A stretch of DNA of 64,000 nt from Alcaligenaceae bacterium (GTDB lineage: Bacteria > Pseudomonadota > Gammaproteobacteria > Burkholderiales > Burkholderiaceae_B): NCBI GenBank assembly GCA_013416435.1, contig JACCEN010000007.1:62001-126000 (forward strand), written 5' to 3'. Position 1 is the stretch's first letter. Every line of letters starts with the position of its first letter. A program made the position numbers and the translations under genes. Shown piece after piece: positions 36,216 to 45,242 of this stretch. Under the pieces are notes generated by a model that saw only the letters and a program-made list of their open reading frames with translations, ran no database searches and had not been told where the DNA came from.

Positions 36216-36845
36216 ATGGACCAAGACACTAGGGATCAAGATACTAGGGGCCAAGATATGGACCCAGATATGGGTCCAGACCCGGAGGGTCGAAATACTG
36301 CGGGTCGAAATACTGCGGACCAAGGCAGTAGCGACCAAGGCAGCCAGGCGTACGTAGATACCTATGTGCTTGCCCGGTTGGGCCGCGAGGTTGCTGGGCG
36401 GACGGGTATTGCCCGCTTTGAGCGCCTGATTGGCGATCTGCCTGCGCAGGAAGGTTCCGAGGTCGTCTGGTCGGTGCGCGGTGAAACCGACGCCCACGGC
36501 CAGCGTTTCTTGCGTGTCGATGTCAAGGCGAGCCCGGTGCTCATGTGCCAGCGTTGCATGCAGCCCTTTGTTTTTCCTGTCAAGGTCGACAGCCGTTTGC
36601 AGCTCGTTGCGTCGGAAGCCGATCTCGATCCCGAAGGCGGGCTTGACGACGACGAAGCGCCCGAGCGTATTCTGGGCTCTCAGCGTTTCGATGTCCTGGA
36701 GCTCGTCGAAGACGAGATCATTCTCGCCCTGCCGTACGTGCCCAAGCACGATGTTTGTCCTTCGTTGCCGGCGGCTTTGGATGCCGACAGCGACACGGGC
36801 AGGCCTTCACCGTTCTCGGTATTGAGCCAGCTCAAGAAAAATTGA
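36216..36845 (+). CDS. yceD: YceD/DUF177 family protein with repeat-derived N-terminal extension
   Basis: A 209-residue protein of the YceD family, required for normal 23S rRNA accumulation in several organisms; mechanism unknown. The conserved domain begins near residue 46 ([17 protein letters not shown]), with the CQRCMQPF cysteine pair and the acidic [16 protein letters not shown] block. The first 45 residues are a pentapeptide-like run ([15 protein letters not shown] ... [10 protein letters not shown]) made by 15-base DNA repeats. YceD normally lacks this, so translation might instead begin at a GTG near residue 50. rpmF follows after 61 bases, the usual arrangement. Confidence 0.88.
   Translation: MDQDTRDQDTRGQDMDPDMGPDPEGRNTAGRNTADQGSSDQGSQAYVDTYVLARLGREVAGRTGIARFERLIGDLPAQEGSEVVWSVRGETDAHGQRFLRVDVKASPVLMCQRCMQPFVFPVKVDSRLQLVASEADLDPEGGLDDDEAPERILGSQRFDVLELVEDEIILALPYVPKHDVCPSLPAALDADSDTGRPSPFSVLSQLKKN
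36219..36345 (+). repeat. 15-base minisatellite at the 5' end of yceD
   Basis: About eight degenerate 15-base units. The clearest are an exact duplication GGGTCGAAATACTGC (36287-36301 and 36302-36316), GACCAAGACACTAGG/GATCAAGATACTAGG (36219-36248), and GACCAAGGCAG at 36318 and 36333. The unit length is a multiple of three, so copy number can change without frameshift. Confidence 0.85.
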
Positions 36846-36906
36846 TTTAACGCACTTAACTTGCGGGGCTATCGCGTACAATAGCGACCCGTTTTCAGGA
36901 GTCATC

Positions 36907-37089
36907 ATGGCCGTTCAGCAAAACAAAAAGAGCCCGTCTAAACGCGGTATGCATCGTTCGCACGATTTTCTTACCACGCCTCCCACGGCTGTAGAACCCA
37001 CCACCGGTGAATTGCACCTGCGTCACCATATCAGCCCCAACGGTATCTACCGTGGCCGTAAAGTGATCAAGACCAAGAACGACGAATAA
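36907..37089 (+). CDS. rpmF: 50S ribosomal protein L32
   Basis: A 60-residue basic protein ([22 protein letters not shown]) that matches L32 throughout, including [16 protein letters not shown]. It lacks the zinc-binding cysteines of C-type L32, so it is the zinc-independent form. It sits between yceD and plsX as in most proteobacteria. Confidence 0.97.
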   Translation: MAVQQNKKSPSKRGMHRSHDFLTTPPTAVEPTTGELHLRHHISPNGIYRGRKVIKTKNDE

Positions 37090-37135
37090 GCTTCGTCCAG
37101 CGATCTCGCTATAAACGCCACAGATTGCGCGCTTG

Positions 37136-38218
37136 ATGTCGAAATCAGAAACTCGGATCGCCATCGATTGCATGGGCGGTGATGTCGGCTTGCCGGTCAC
37201 CGTTCCTGCGGCCCATCAGTTTGCAAAGCAACATCCCGATACGCGCTTTCTTCTCGCGGGCGACCCCGCGGCGATCGAAACCGCGCTTCAGGGCTTGGCA
37301 AGCCTGGGCAGGCAGTGGTATGAAATCCTTCCTGCGTCCGAGGTCGTCACTATGGACGATTCGGTCGAGATCGCCCTTCGCCGCAAAAAGGATTCGTCCA
37401 TGCGCGTGGCTGCGCAAGCGGTCAAGGATGGGCGTGCCGACGCCTGCATCTCGGCGGGCAATACCGGCGCCTGGATGGCCATTTCGCGCTACGTCCTCAA
37501 GACGCTCGACGGCATCGACCGGCCCGCCATCGCCACTTCCATACCCAACCAGAAGGGTGGCGCGACCACCATGCTGGACCTGGGGGCCAATGTGGACTGT
37601 ACGGCCGAGCATTTATTGCAGTTCGCCATCATGGGTTCCGCCCTGGCTTCCACCGTCGATCGGCACGAAAGGCCCACCATCGGCCTGCTCAATATCGGCG
37701 AAGAGGTCATCAAGGGCAACGAAGTCGTCAAGCAGGCCGCGGAGCTGCTGCGTGGCAGCGGTTTGAATTTCTACGGCAATGTCGAAGGCGACGATATCTG
37801 CAAAGGTACCGTCGACGTCATCGTCTGCGATGGCTTCGTCGGCAACGTAGTACTCAAATCCATCGAAGGGCTGGCCAAGATGGTTGCCAACATGATGCGC
37901 GCCGAATTCACCCGGGACGCGCTGTCGATGGCGGCCGGCATGGTGGCCAAGCCTGTGCTCAATCGCTTGCGCGACCGTGTCGACAACCGGCGCTATAACG
38001 GCGCCGCATTGCTGGGCCTGCGCGGAATCGTCATAAAGAGCCATGGATCCGCCGACGCCTATGCGTTCGGCTATGCACTGCAACGCGCGCGCGATGCGGT
38101 GCACAAAGGCCTGCTTGACGGAACGACAAGCGCCATAGATCGCCTTCGCCAGAGCTTGCAGGCTGCGGCCGTGCAATCGGCGGAGCTCGCCAACGATGTA
38201 TCTGATCCTGCGCCATAG
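37136..38218 (+). CDS. plsX: Phosphate acyltransferase PlsX
   Basis: Makes acyl-phosphate from acyl-ACP for the PlsY-dependent first step of phospholipid synthesis. The 360-residue protein shows [11 protein letters not shown] at the N-terminus, [26 protein letters not shown] and [18 protein letters not shown] 37136 is preferred over the adjacent TTG 37133. It starts the plsX-fabH-fabD-fabG-acpP-fabF lipid cluster. Confidence 0.97.
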   Translation: MSKSETRIAIDCMGGDVGLPVTVPAAHQFAKQHPDTRFLLAGDPAAIETALQGLASLGRQWYEILPASEVVTMDDSVEIALRRKKDSSMRVAAQAVKDGRADACISAGNTGAWMAISRYVLKTLDGIDRPAIATSIPNQKGGATTMLDLGANVDCTAEHLLQFAIMGSALASTVDRHERPTIGLLNIGEEVIKGNEVVKQAAELLRGSGLNFYGNVEGDDICKGTVDVIVCDGFVGNVVLKSIEGLAKMVANMMRAEFTRDALSMAAGMVAKPVLNRLRDRVDNRRYNGAALLGLRGIVIKSHGSADAYAFGYALQRARDAVHKGLLDGTTSAIDRLRQSLQAAAVQSAELANDVSDPAP

Positions 38219-38238
38219 CCAGGTATCTGGAAGCTACT

Positions 38239-39213
38239 ATGCCTTATGCGAAAATTATCGGGTCGGGCGGCTATCTGCCGCCCAGGGTCGTGACCAATGA
38301 CGATCTTGCGGCGGACCTGGCGACTCGACAAATCGAAACTTCGGACACCTGGATCGTTGAGCGCACGGGCATACGGCAGCGCCATCTGGCCGATCCCGGC
38401 GTGACGACGAGCCAATTGGCGACCCGCGCCGCGCAAATCGCGCTGGATGACGCCGGCGTGGCGGCCGAAGACCTGGACCTCATCATCGTCGCGACCTCCA
38501 CTCCCGACTTCGTCTTCCCGAGCACGGCATGCCTGGTTCAGGCGGCTCTGGGATCGAAGGGCGGAGCGGCATTCGACGTCCAGGCGGTTTGCAGCGGCTT
38601 CGTGTATGCGCTGGCGACGGCCGATGCCTTCATCCGCGCGGGCCGCGCCAAGACCGCCCTGGTCATCGGCGCCGAAGTGTTCTCCAGCATCCTCGATTGG
38701 AACGACCGCGGCACCTGCGTCCTGTTCGGCGACGGCGCGGGCGCGGTGGTGCTCAAGGCCGCCGACGAGCCCGGCATCATTGCCGCCCAGCTGAATGCCG
38801 ACGGAAGCCAGATGAAAATCCTGTGCGCGGCCGGCAACGTGGCGCACGGAAAAGTCGTGGGCGATCCCTTCCTGCGCATGGACGGGCAGGCGGTATTCAA
38901 GCTTGCCGTCACTTCCCTGGCCAAGTCCGCCACCGACGTATGCGCGGAAGCCGGCATCAAGCTCGAAGAAATCGATTGGTTCGTGCCGCATCAGGCGAAT
39001 GTCCGCATCATCAATTTCCTTGGGCGCCGGCTCGGCCTGACGGACGATAAAGTCGTCGTCACGGTGGATCAGCACGCGAATACCTCGGCGGCCAGCGTTC
39101 CCCTTGCTTTCGATGCCGCCCGCCGCGACGGGCGCATCAAGCAGGGCGACCTGGTCATGATGCAAGGGGTGGGCGGCGGCTTCACCTGGGGATCTGTGCT
39201 GGCCCGCATGTAA
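38239..39213 (+). CDS. fabH: 3-oxoacyl-ACP synthase III (FabH)
   Basis: Condenses acetyl-CoA with malonyl-ACP to start fatty acid chains. The 324-residue thiolase-fold enzyme has the catalytic cysteine in [15 protein letters not shown], histidine in [11 protein letters not shown] and asparagine in [13 protein letters not shown]. It follows plsX by 20 bases. Confidence 0.97.
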   Translation: MPYAKIIGSGGYLPPRVVTNDDLAADLATRQIETSDTWIVERTGIRQRHLADPGVTTSQLATRAAQIALDDAGVAAEDLDLIIVATSTPDFVFPSTACLVQAALGSKGGAAFDVQAVCSGFVYALATADAFIRAGRAKTALVIGAEVFSSILDWNDRGTCVLFGDGAGAVVLKAADEPGIIAAQLNADGSQMKILCAAGNVAHGKVVGDPFLRMDGQAVFKLAVTSLAKSATDVCAEAGIKLEEIDWFVPHQANVRIINFLGRRLGLTDDKVVVTVDQHANTSAASVPLAFDAARRDGRIKQGDLVMMQGVGGGFTWGSVLARM

Positions 39214-39249
39214 GGCAGCAGGATCGTCTAACCGTTTTCATTGGATTCT

Positions 39250-40182
39250 ATGAAAGTTGCATTTGTATTTCCGGGCCAGGGTTCCCAATCGGTTGGGATG
39301 CTCGACGCCTGGGCCGGCAACCAGGTGGTGGAAGACACCATCAAGCAGGCTTCCGACGCGCTGGGGCAAGACCTGGGGGCGCTGATTGCCGGCGGCCCGG
39401 CCGACGAGCTCAATCTCACCACGAACACCCAGCCGGCCATGCTGACGGCAGCGGTGGCCATGTACCGGGCCTGGATCGCCGCGGGCGGTGCAAAGCCCGT
39501 GCTGGTGGCCGGGCATAGCCTGGGCGAGTACTCCGCGCTTGCCGCCGCCGACGCCATCCGTCTGGAAGACGCGGTGCGCATCGTACGGATCCGCGCCGAC
39601 GCCATGCAGGAAGCCGTGCCGGTGGGCACCGGCGGCATGGCCGCCATATTGGGCCTGGACGACGACACCGTGCGCTCGGTATGTGCCGATGCGGCACAGG
39701 GCGAGGTCGTGGAGGCCGTGAACTTCAATGCGCCGGAACAGGTGGTCATCGCCGGGCACAAGGACGCAGTGCAGCGCGCCTGCGATCTGGCCAAGGCGGC
39801 GGGCGCGAAGCGCGCGCTGGTCCTTCCGGTGTCCGCGCCTTTCCATTCCAGCCTGCTCAAACCTGCCGCGCTGGTTCTCGAAGAGGCCCTGTCCGGCATC
39901 GATATGTCCGCGCCGGCCATCCCCCTGATCAATAACGTCGACGTGGCCGAAATATCCGATCCCGGCGGCATCAAGAATGCGCTCGTCAGGCAGGCCTGGC
40001 ATGCTGTGCGCTGGGTCGAAACCATACAGGCCATGAAGGCGCAGGGAATCACTCATGTGGTCGAATGCGGGCCGGGCAAGGTGCTCAGCGGGCTGACCAA
40101 GCGCATCGACCGCGAACTGGTCGGGCTGGCCATTACCGACCCGGCTTCCTTGCAGCATGCTTTGGACACTTTACAAGGGTGA
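39250..40182 (+). CDS. fabD: Malonyl-CoA-ACP transacylase
   Basis: Loads malonyl groups onto ACP. The 310-residue protein has the nucleophile serine in AGHSLGEYSAL, preceded by FVFPGQGSQSVGM, and the catalytic histidine in SAPFHSSLLKPA. ATG 39250 is preferred to the in-frame TTG 39241 because it begins directly at the conserved N-terminus (MKVAFVFPGQGSQ). fabG begins 5 bases after the stop. Confidence 0.97.
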   Translation: MKVAFVFPGQGSQSVGMLDAWAGNQVVEDTIKQASDALGQDLGALIAGGPADELNLTTNTQPAMLTAAVAMYRAWIAAGGAKPVLVAGHSLGEYSALAAADAIRLEDAVRIVRIRADAMQEAVPVGTGGMAAILGLDDDTVRSVCADAAQGEVVEAVNFNAPEQVVIAGHKDAVQRACDLAKAAGAKRALVLPVSAPFHSSLLKPAALVLEEALSGIDMSAPAIPLINNVDVAEISDPGGIKNALVRQAWHAVRWVETIQAMKAQGITHVVECGPGKVLSGLTKRIDRELVGLAITDPASLQHALDTLQG

Positions 40183-40187
40183 CGTCA

Positions 40188-40928
40188 ATGCAAGACAAAC
40201 AACTCGAGGGCAAGACTGCCCTGGTGACCGGCGCGACGCGCGGCATAGGAAAAGCGATCGCGCTTGAACTCGCTGCGCGGGGCGCCGTCGTGATCGGCAC
40301 GGCGACGTCGGAGTCGGGCGCGCAATCGATAGGCGAAATGCTGGCCGGGTCCGGTGGCCGCGGCGTGGCGCTCAATGTGGACGACGCTGCCGCTTGCGAG
40401 CGGGTAGTGGCCGACCTGGCCCAGGAGGGCGGGCCGCACATCCTGGTCAATAATGCGGGCATCACGCGCGACAATCTAGCAATGCGCATGAAGGACGATG
40501 ACTGGCAAGCGGTGATCGACACCAATCTGACGGCGGTGTTCCGCCTGTCGCGGGCCGTGACCAAGAGCATGATGAAGGCCCGCTGGGGACGCATCATCAA
40601 CATCACCTCGGTGATCGGTTCCAGCGGCAACCCTGGCCAGGCCAATTACGCGGCCGCCAAGGCCGGCGTCGCCGGCATGTCGCGTGCGCTGGCGCGCGAA
40701 CTGGGCAGCCGGAACATCACCGTCAATTGCGTGGCGCCGGGTTTCATCGAAACCGACATGACGCGCGCCCTGAACGAAACCCAGACGGCGGCGATACTGT
40801 CGCAGATTCCCTTGGGACGCCTGGGCGCCGCCACGGACATCGCCCACGCCGTCGCATTCCTTGCCAGCCCGCAAGCGGGCTACATCACGGGCACGACCGT
40901 GCACGTGAATGGCGGAATGTATATGTAA
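40188..40928 (+). CDS. fabG: 3-oxoacyl-ACP reductase
   Basis: NADPH-dependent reduction of beta-ketoacyl-ACP. The 246-residue short-chain dehydrogenase has the Rossmann motif VTGATRGIGKAIA, NNAGITRDNL, the catalytic serine in ITSVIGSSGNPGQ and YxxxK in NYAAAKAG, and ends GTTVHVNGGMYM. ATG 40188 is used; the frame stays open back into fabD without support. Confidence 0.97.
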   Translation: MQDKQLEGKTALVTGATRGIGKAIALELAARGAVVIGTATSESGAQSIGEMLAGSGGRGVALNVDDAAACERVVADLAQEGGPHILVNNAGITRDNLAMRMKDDDWQAVIDTNLTAVFRLSRAVTKSMMKARWGRIINITSVIGSSGNPGQANYAAAKAGVAGMSRALARELGSRNITVNCVAPGFIETDMTRALNETQTAAILSQIPLGRLGAATDIAHAVAFLASPQAGYITGTTVHVNGGMYM

Positions 40929-40934
40929 CGAAAC

Positions 40935-40963
40935 CGACAGTGACCCTCTCGTAGGGTAAAATC
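40935..40963 (+). promoter_or_regulatory. Candidate promoter for acpP
   Basis: CCGACA (40935-40940) and TAAAAT (40958-40963) are separated by 17 bases, a reasonable sigma-70 pair, just after the fabG stop. A second -10-like TATAAT occurs at 41075-41080, after the attenuator-like structure, though without a clear -35. Confidence 0.45.
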
Positions 40964-40982
40964 TGTCCACTTTTAGGGTGTT

Positions 40983-41040
40983 CCGAATGCGCCTGCAGCA
41001 ACCAGGCGGGCGACTTGAGCATTCGGCAATGCTGTTTTTT
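40983..41040 (+). promoter_or_regulatory. Attenuator-like element upstream of acpP
   Basis: Two mutually exclusive RNA structures can form. One is a long stem in which CCGAATGC (40983-40990) pairs with GCATTCGG (41019-41026), enclosing a small GCCTG/CAGGC stem. The other is a compact terminator: AGCATT (41018-41023), loop CGGC, AATGCT (41028-41033), then GTTTTTT. Both use bases 41019-41023. This is the layout of an antiterminator/terminator pair; the controlling signal is unknown. Confidence 0.5.
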
Positions 41041-41111
41041 ATCATGGCCAACACCAATAACTTATTCGTTTGGCTATAATTCGCGGGAATTTTCCCCACT
41101 TGGAGATCTGC

Positions 41112-41351
41112 ATGGAAAGCATCGAACAGCGCGTCAAGAAGATCGTCGCTGAACAACTTGGCGTCAACGAAGCCGAGATCAAAAACGAATCTTCCTTCCT
41201 TGACGACCTCGGTGCCGATTCGCTCGATATGGTCGAGCTCGTGATGGCACTCGAAGATGAATTCGAAACTGAAATTCCTGACGAAGAGGCAGAGAAAATC
41301 ACGACGGTTCAGCAAGCTGTTGATTACATCTCTTCGCACAGCAAACAGTAA
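41112..41351 (+). CDS. acpP: Acyl carrier protein
   Basis: A 79-residue acidic carrier. The serine that takes the phosphopantetheine arm is in the DSL of [19 protein letters not shown]. The start ATG 41112 is preceded by TGGAGA at 41101-41106. It has its own promoter region (184-base gap after fabG), consistent with the very high expression ACP needs. Confidence 0.98.
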   Translation: MESIEQRVKKIVAEQLGVNEAEIKNESSFLDDLGADSLDMVELVMALEDEFETEIPDEEAEKITTVQQAVDYISSHSKQ

Positions 41352-41433
41352 TTTTCCATTTTCGGGTGCGGGCGCGGTTTCCTCCGCCGCTCCTCCCTTC
41401 AGGGCGGTTTTTAGAGCCGGGCCCCGCTTCTTC

Positions 41434-41451
41434 CCAAGCGCTATTGCTTGG
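41434..41451 (+). other. Stem-loop between acpP and fabF
   Basis: CCAAGC, six-base loop, GCTTGG. The 153-base acpP-fabF gap also holds GCGG/CCGC around CTTTAAA followed by a T run (about 41468-41490), which could be a weak terminator letting acpP be expressed above fabF. Confidence 0.45.
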
Positions 41452-41504
41452 CTAGGCGCGGTGCCTGCGGGCTTTAAACCGCTTTTTTATTTTAGGAGTC
41501 ATCC

Positions 41505-42734
41505 GTGAAACGACGTGTCGTCATTACCGGCCTGGGTATTGTCTCGCCAGTCGGCAACGATATTCCCACAGCCTGGGACAATATCGTCAACGGGCGTTCG
41601 GGCATCAGCCGAATCACGCGCTTCGATCCGTCTGCGCTCAATGCCCAGATAGCGGGTGAGGTCAAGGGTTTCGACGTTACGCAGTACATGTCCGCCAAGG
41701 AAGCCAAAACAATGGATACCTTCATTCATTACGGCGTGGCGGCGGGCATGCAGGCATGGCGCGACGCCGGCCTCGAAATCACCGACGATAACGCCGAGCG
41801 CGTCGGCGTCATCGTCGGATCGGGCATCGGCGGTTTGCCCCGCATAGAAGAAACGCAGGCGGAATACCTGGAACGCGGTCCGCGCCGGATTTCCCCGTTC
41901 TTCGTGCCTGCCTCGCTGATCAACCTGATTTCCGGGCAACTGTCCATCATGCTGGGTTTCAAGGGACCCAGCTACGCCGTCGTTTCAGCCTGCACGACCG
42001 GCCTGCACTCCATCGGCGACGCGGCGCGGCTCATCGAGTACGGCGATGCCGACGTCATGGTGGCCGGCGGTGCGGAATCCACTGTCTCGCCCCTGGGAGT
42101 GGGTGGCTTCGCCGCCATGCGTGCCCTGTCCACCCGCAACGATGATCCCGCCACGGCTTCGCGGCCTTGGGACCGCGATCGCGATGGCTTCGTGCTGGGC
42201 GAAGGGGCCGGCGTGGTGGTGCTCGAAGAGTACGAGCACGCTCGCAAGCGTGGCGCTCGCATCTACGGCGAATTCGCAGGCTATGGCATGAGCTCCGATG
42301 CCCACCACATCACGTCGCCCGACCGCGACGGTCCGCGCCGCGGCATCCTCAACGCCCTGCGCAGTGGCGGGATCAATCCTCAGGACGTCGATTACGTGAA
42401 TGCGCACGGCACGTCCACGCCTTTGGGCGACAAGAACGAAACCGAAGCGCTCAAGCTGGCTTTCGGCGACCACGCCGCCCGTCTGGTGGTGAACTCCACC
42501 AAGTCGATGACCGGGCACCTGCTCGGGGCGGCCGGCGGTATCGAAGCGGTTTTCACGACCTTGGCGGTCCACCATCAGATTTCGCCGCCCACGATCAATA
42601 TCTTCAACCAGGATCCCGAGTGCGACCTGGACTACTGCGCCAACCAGGCGCGCGACATGAAGATCGACGTCGCGCTGTCCAATTCCTTCGGTTTTGGCGG
42701 CACGAACGGGTCCATGGTCGTCCGGAGGATCTAG
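41505..42734 (+). CDS. fabF: 3-oxoacyl-ACP synthase II (FabF)
   Basis: Elongation condensing enzyme. The 409-residue protein starts at GTG 41505, with AGGAG 6-10 bases upstream. The catalytic cysteine lies in VVSACTTGLHSIGDA, with histidines in NAHGTSTPLGD and KSMTGHLLGAAGG, and the end SNSFGFGGTNGSMVVRR is diagnostic. Confidence 0.97.
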   Translation: MKRRVVITGLGIVSPVGNDIPTAWDNIVNGRSGISRITRFDPSALNAQIAGEVKGFDVTQYMSAKEAKTMDTFIHYGVAAGMQAWRDAGLEITDDNAERVGVIVGSGIGGLPRIEETQAEYLERGPRRISPFFVPASLINLISGQLSIMLGFKGPSYAVVSACTTGLHSIGDAARLIEYGDADVMVAGGAESTVSPLGVGGFAAMRALSTRNDDPATASRPWDRDRDGFVLGEGAGVVVLEEYEHARKRGARIYGEFAGYGMSSDAHHITSPDRDGPRRGILNALRSGGINPQDVDYVNAHGTSTPLGDKNETEALKLAFGDHAARLVVNSTKSMTGHLLGAAGGIEAVFTTLAVHHQISPPTINIFNQDPECDLDYCANQARDMKIDVALSNSFGFGGTNGSMVVRRI

Positions 42735-42747
42735 GCTGGCCGGCCCC

Positions 42748-43098
42748 ATGTCGATGGTCGGCTGCTGGCCGGTCCGGCCCGGCCGCTGGGCCGGCCTGGC
42801 GAAGGCGCTCGGTTTGGCGGAGCCGGATGCGCCGGCAACGCTGACACTCCAGGGCGCCGGCCATTGGGCGGTCTCCCTGGCCGGCACGGTCCGCCCCTTG
42901 CGGCTGGTGCATGCGTGGCCCGCCTTTGCCTGGATCACGCTGCGATTTCAGGACGATGCCCCCGTCGCTCGGGGAAAACCACTAGAGTTCACTGTATGGA
43001 AAGCCGGCCTGAAGGAAGGAGAATGGCGTCACTTGCGGAGATGCGTCGCCGCGCAGCAGGCCATGCCGGATCGCAGTCATAATAAGGACACACCATGA
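42748..43098 (+). CDS. Small uncharacterised protein between fabF and rpoE
   Basis: A 116-residue frame starting MSMVGCWPVRPGRWAGL. It begins 14 bases after fabF and its TGA overlaps the rpoE start (ATGA), which supports a translated, coupled gene. It has no clear signal peptide. The middle (VHAWPAFAWITLRFQDD and WRHLRRCVAAQ) weakly resembles the C-terminal half of YgfX/CptA-like proteins, whose N-terminal membrane helices are missing; this is a tentative comparison. Function is not known. Being translated just before rpoE, it could influence sigma-E level. Confidence 0.6.
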   Translation: MSMVGCWPVRPGRWAGLAKALGLAEPDAPATLTLQGAGHWAVSLAGTVRPLRLVHAWPAFAWITLRFQDDAPVARGKPLEFTVWKAGLKEGEWRHLRRCVAAQQAMPDRSHNKDTP

Positions 43099-43694
43099 GC
43101 GAACGCGATGTCGATGCCGAACTGGTCGCCCGCGTTCAGCGAGGCGACAAGCGCGCCTATGATCTTCTGGTGCTCAAGTATCAGCGCAAGATCATGCGCT
43201 TGCTGTCGCGCATGATACGCGACCCGGCCGAGGTCGAAGACGTCGCCCAGGAGGCATTCATCAAGGCTTATCGGGCCTTGCCCCAATTCAGGGGTGAAAG
43301 CGCCTTTTATACCTGGCTTTACAGAATCGCCATCAATACGGCGCGCAACTGGCAGGCGGCCAGCGGCAGGCGCCCGGTCACTTTAAATGCAATTGAGTCT
43401 GAAGATGGTGAAACTTTTAGCCAAATTGACAACCTAACAGACATCAACACCCCGGAATCAGCCATGGCCAGCCGTGAAATCGTCGAGACGGTGAACGCGG
43501 CCATCAGCAGTTTGCCGGAAGACCTGCGCACAGCCATTGTGCTGCGCGAAATTGAAGGTATGAGTTACGAGGATATCGCCCAAAGCATGGGCTGTCCCAT
43601 CGGAACGGTCCGTTCACGGATCTTCCGGGCACGGGAAGCCATTGCGGCGCAATTGCGTCCAGTGCTGGGCGGCGATTCCGACCGTCGTTGGTAA
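43095..43694 (+). CDS. rpoE: RNA polymerase sigma-E factor (envelope stress)
   Basis: A 199-residue ECF sigma factor of the RpoE/AlgU group. Region 2 is at about residues 24-90 (YQRKIMRLLSRMIRDPAEVEDVAQEAFIKAYRALPQF) and region 4 at about 135-185 (LPEDLRTAIVLREIEGMSYEDIAQSMGCPIGTVRSRIFRAREAI). It is followed by its anti-sigma factor, RseB and MucD, giving the full regulated-proteolysis module. Confidence 0.97.
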   Translation: MSERDVDAELVARVQRGDKRAYDLLVLKYQRKIMRLLSRMIRDPAEVEDVAQEAFIKAYRALPQFRGESAFYTWLYRIAINTARNWQAASGRRPVTLNAIESEDGETFSQIDNLTDINTPESAMASREIVETVNAAISSLPEDLRTAIVLREIEGMSYEDIAQSMGCPIGTVRSRIFRAREAIAAQLRPVLGGDSDRRW

Positions 43695-43703
43695 GGAGCC
43701 ACA

Positions 43704-44210
43704 ATGCAATACGTCAATCGGACCGGGCTGAATCAGGACGATGCTCAGCCTTCCTGGGAGGCGTCGGTTTCTTCTTGGATAGATGGTGAAGACGATATCC
43801 GTCCTGAAGAATTGGATACACCCTACGGGCGCCAGGTATGGGATACCTATCACCTGATTGGCGATGTCCTGCGCAATCAGGACTTGGCCGTCAAGCCCTC
43901 GGACTTCTTCTACGCCCGGGTTTCCAAGGCCATCGACGCCGAGCCGCCCATCGTGGCGCCCCGCAACCTGCGCCGAAGCAGTCCGCTGCGCATCGGCCTG
44001 TCAGGGCTGGCGGTGGCGGCCGCCGTGGCGACCGTCGTCTGGGTGGCCTTGCCGTACATGGCCGGCGAGCAATCCATTCCGGTGACCGGCGCTCCGCTGA
44101 TGGCCAGCGTCGCCGACGAGCCCGCCGGGCTGGGTGACTACCTGGACGCCCACCGTGAGATAGCCGGGGTGAATCCCGTCAGGCAGGCCTCGTTCGAGGT
44201 ACGCCGGTGA
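43704..44210 (+). CDS. rseA: Anti-sigma-E factor RseA/MucA-like
   Basis: A 168-residue inner-membrane protein. The cytoplasmic N-terminal part (SVSSWIDGEDDIRPEELD...WDTYHLIGDVLRNQDLAV) is the RseA sigma-binding domain; a single membrane helix lies at about residues 95-117, followed by a periplasmic tail. It holds RpoE inactive until cleaved. It begins 9 bases after rpoE and overlaps rseB by 4 bases. Confidence 0.95.
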   Translation: MQYVNRTGLNQDDAQPSWEASVSSWIDGEDDIRPEELDTPYGRQVWDTYHLIGDVLRNQDLAVKPSDFFYARVSKAIDAEPPIVAPRNLRRSSPLRIGLSGLAVAAAVATVVWVALPYMAGEQSIPVTGAPLMASVADEPAGLGDYLDAHREIAGVNPVRQASFEVRR

Positions 44211-45214
44211 TGCGGTTTTCGTTCAAGATGGGCCAGGCGTATTCGGCCGTATGGCTGGCGGTGGGCTGTCTGTTCCCGCCGACGTCCGCATGGGCGGCGG
44301 AAGCCGCCCCGGAACAGACCCTGGCGGTGCTGGAAAAAATACACAAGGCTGCGCGCCAGCTCGACTACTCGGGGGTCTACACCTACCAGCAGGGCCAGGT
44401 GATGAGCTCCTCGCGCATCATCCATATGGTCGACGGCACGGGCGAGCGCGAGCGCATCGAGATCCTGGACGGCATGCCGCGGGAATTCATCCGCCAGAAC
44501 GACGTTACGCAATGCCTTTTTCCTGAAAAGAAAACCGTCGTCATAGAGCGGCGCAATGGCGAGAGATTTCCCGCGCTGCTGCTGGCCGGCGGAAAAGAAG
44601 TCCCGGCGCATTACGATGTCCGGCCCCAGGCGGCGGTGGGCCGCGTGGCCGGCCGCGAATGCGGCATCGTCGAACTCATTCCACGCGACGGGCTGCGCTA
44701 CGGCTACCGCCTTTGCGTCGATACCAAGACCGATCTGCTGCTCAAGCTGCAAACCCTCAATGCCGAGCGCCAAGTCCTGGACCAGATCGCATTCAACAGC
44801 ATCCAGGTCGGCGACAAGGTTGAATCGAGTCTTCTCGCTTCCAATTGGAACCTAAAGGACTGGACGGTTGTCGAACCCTCCATGTCACCGATCGATCTCG
44901 CGAAAAACGGCTGGCGCATCCCTTTTCCACAAGGGTTCCAGCCCATCACGCAAGTGCAGCGCCACATGAAGCGCGGCGCGGTCAGCCAACTGGTCGTCAC
45001 TGACGGGCTCGCCGCAATTTCCGTCTTCATAGAGCCGTTCGAGCAAGATCAGAAAGGCCAGAACGTCAACGCGGTCGTCAACGCCGGCGCAATGAACATT
45101 TTCCGTACGCGCGTGGGTGATCACTGGTTGACAGCCTTGGGAGAAGTTCCTCCGGAAACCCTGCAAAGCATCGCAGAGCGCACCGAGTACGTCCCCTTGG
45201 CCCAATCCCAATAA
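44207..45214 (+). CDS. rseB: Periplasmic sigma-E regulator RseB/MucB
   Basis: A 335-residue exported protein that shields RseA from proteolysis and senses mislocalised lipoproteins or LPS in enterobacteria. It has a signal peptide (ending near TSAWAAEA), a LolA-like N-terminal domain (LEKIHKAARQLDYSGVYTYQQG) and a smaller C-terminal domain (WRIPFPQGFQPITQVQRHM). Context between rseA and mucD supports the call. Confidence 0.95.
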   Translation: MMRFSFKMGQAYSAVWLAVGCLFPPTSAWAAEAAPEQTLAVLEKIHKAARQLDYSGVYTYQQGQVMSSSRIIHMVDGTGERERIEILDGMPREFIRQNDVTQCLFPEKKTVVIERRNGERFPALLLAGGKEVPAHYDVRPQAAVGRVAGRECGIVELIPRDGLRYGYRLCVDTKTDLLLKLQTLNAERQVLDQIAFNSIQVGDKVESSLLASNWNLKDWTVVEPSMSPIDLAKNGWRIPFPQGFQPITQVQRHMKRGAVSQLVVTDGLAAISVFIEPFEQDQKGQNVNAVVNAGAMNIFRTRVGDHWLTALGEVPPETLQSIAERTEYVPLAQSQ

Positions 45215-45242
45215 TTTGAATTTTCCAGCCAGGAGTTCCATG

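Noticed and set aside
36273-36292. Degenerate copy of the dispersed palindrome inside yceD
   Set aside because: GGGTCCAGACCCGGAGGGTC is similar, but it is also explained by the local 15-base repeat and lacks the full symmetric arms.
36043-36357. 104-codon frame overlapping the yceD repeats in another frame
   Set aside because: Its apparent repeats come from the 15-base DNA repeats, which are open in more than one frame; there is no ribosome site and the frame ends inside yceD.
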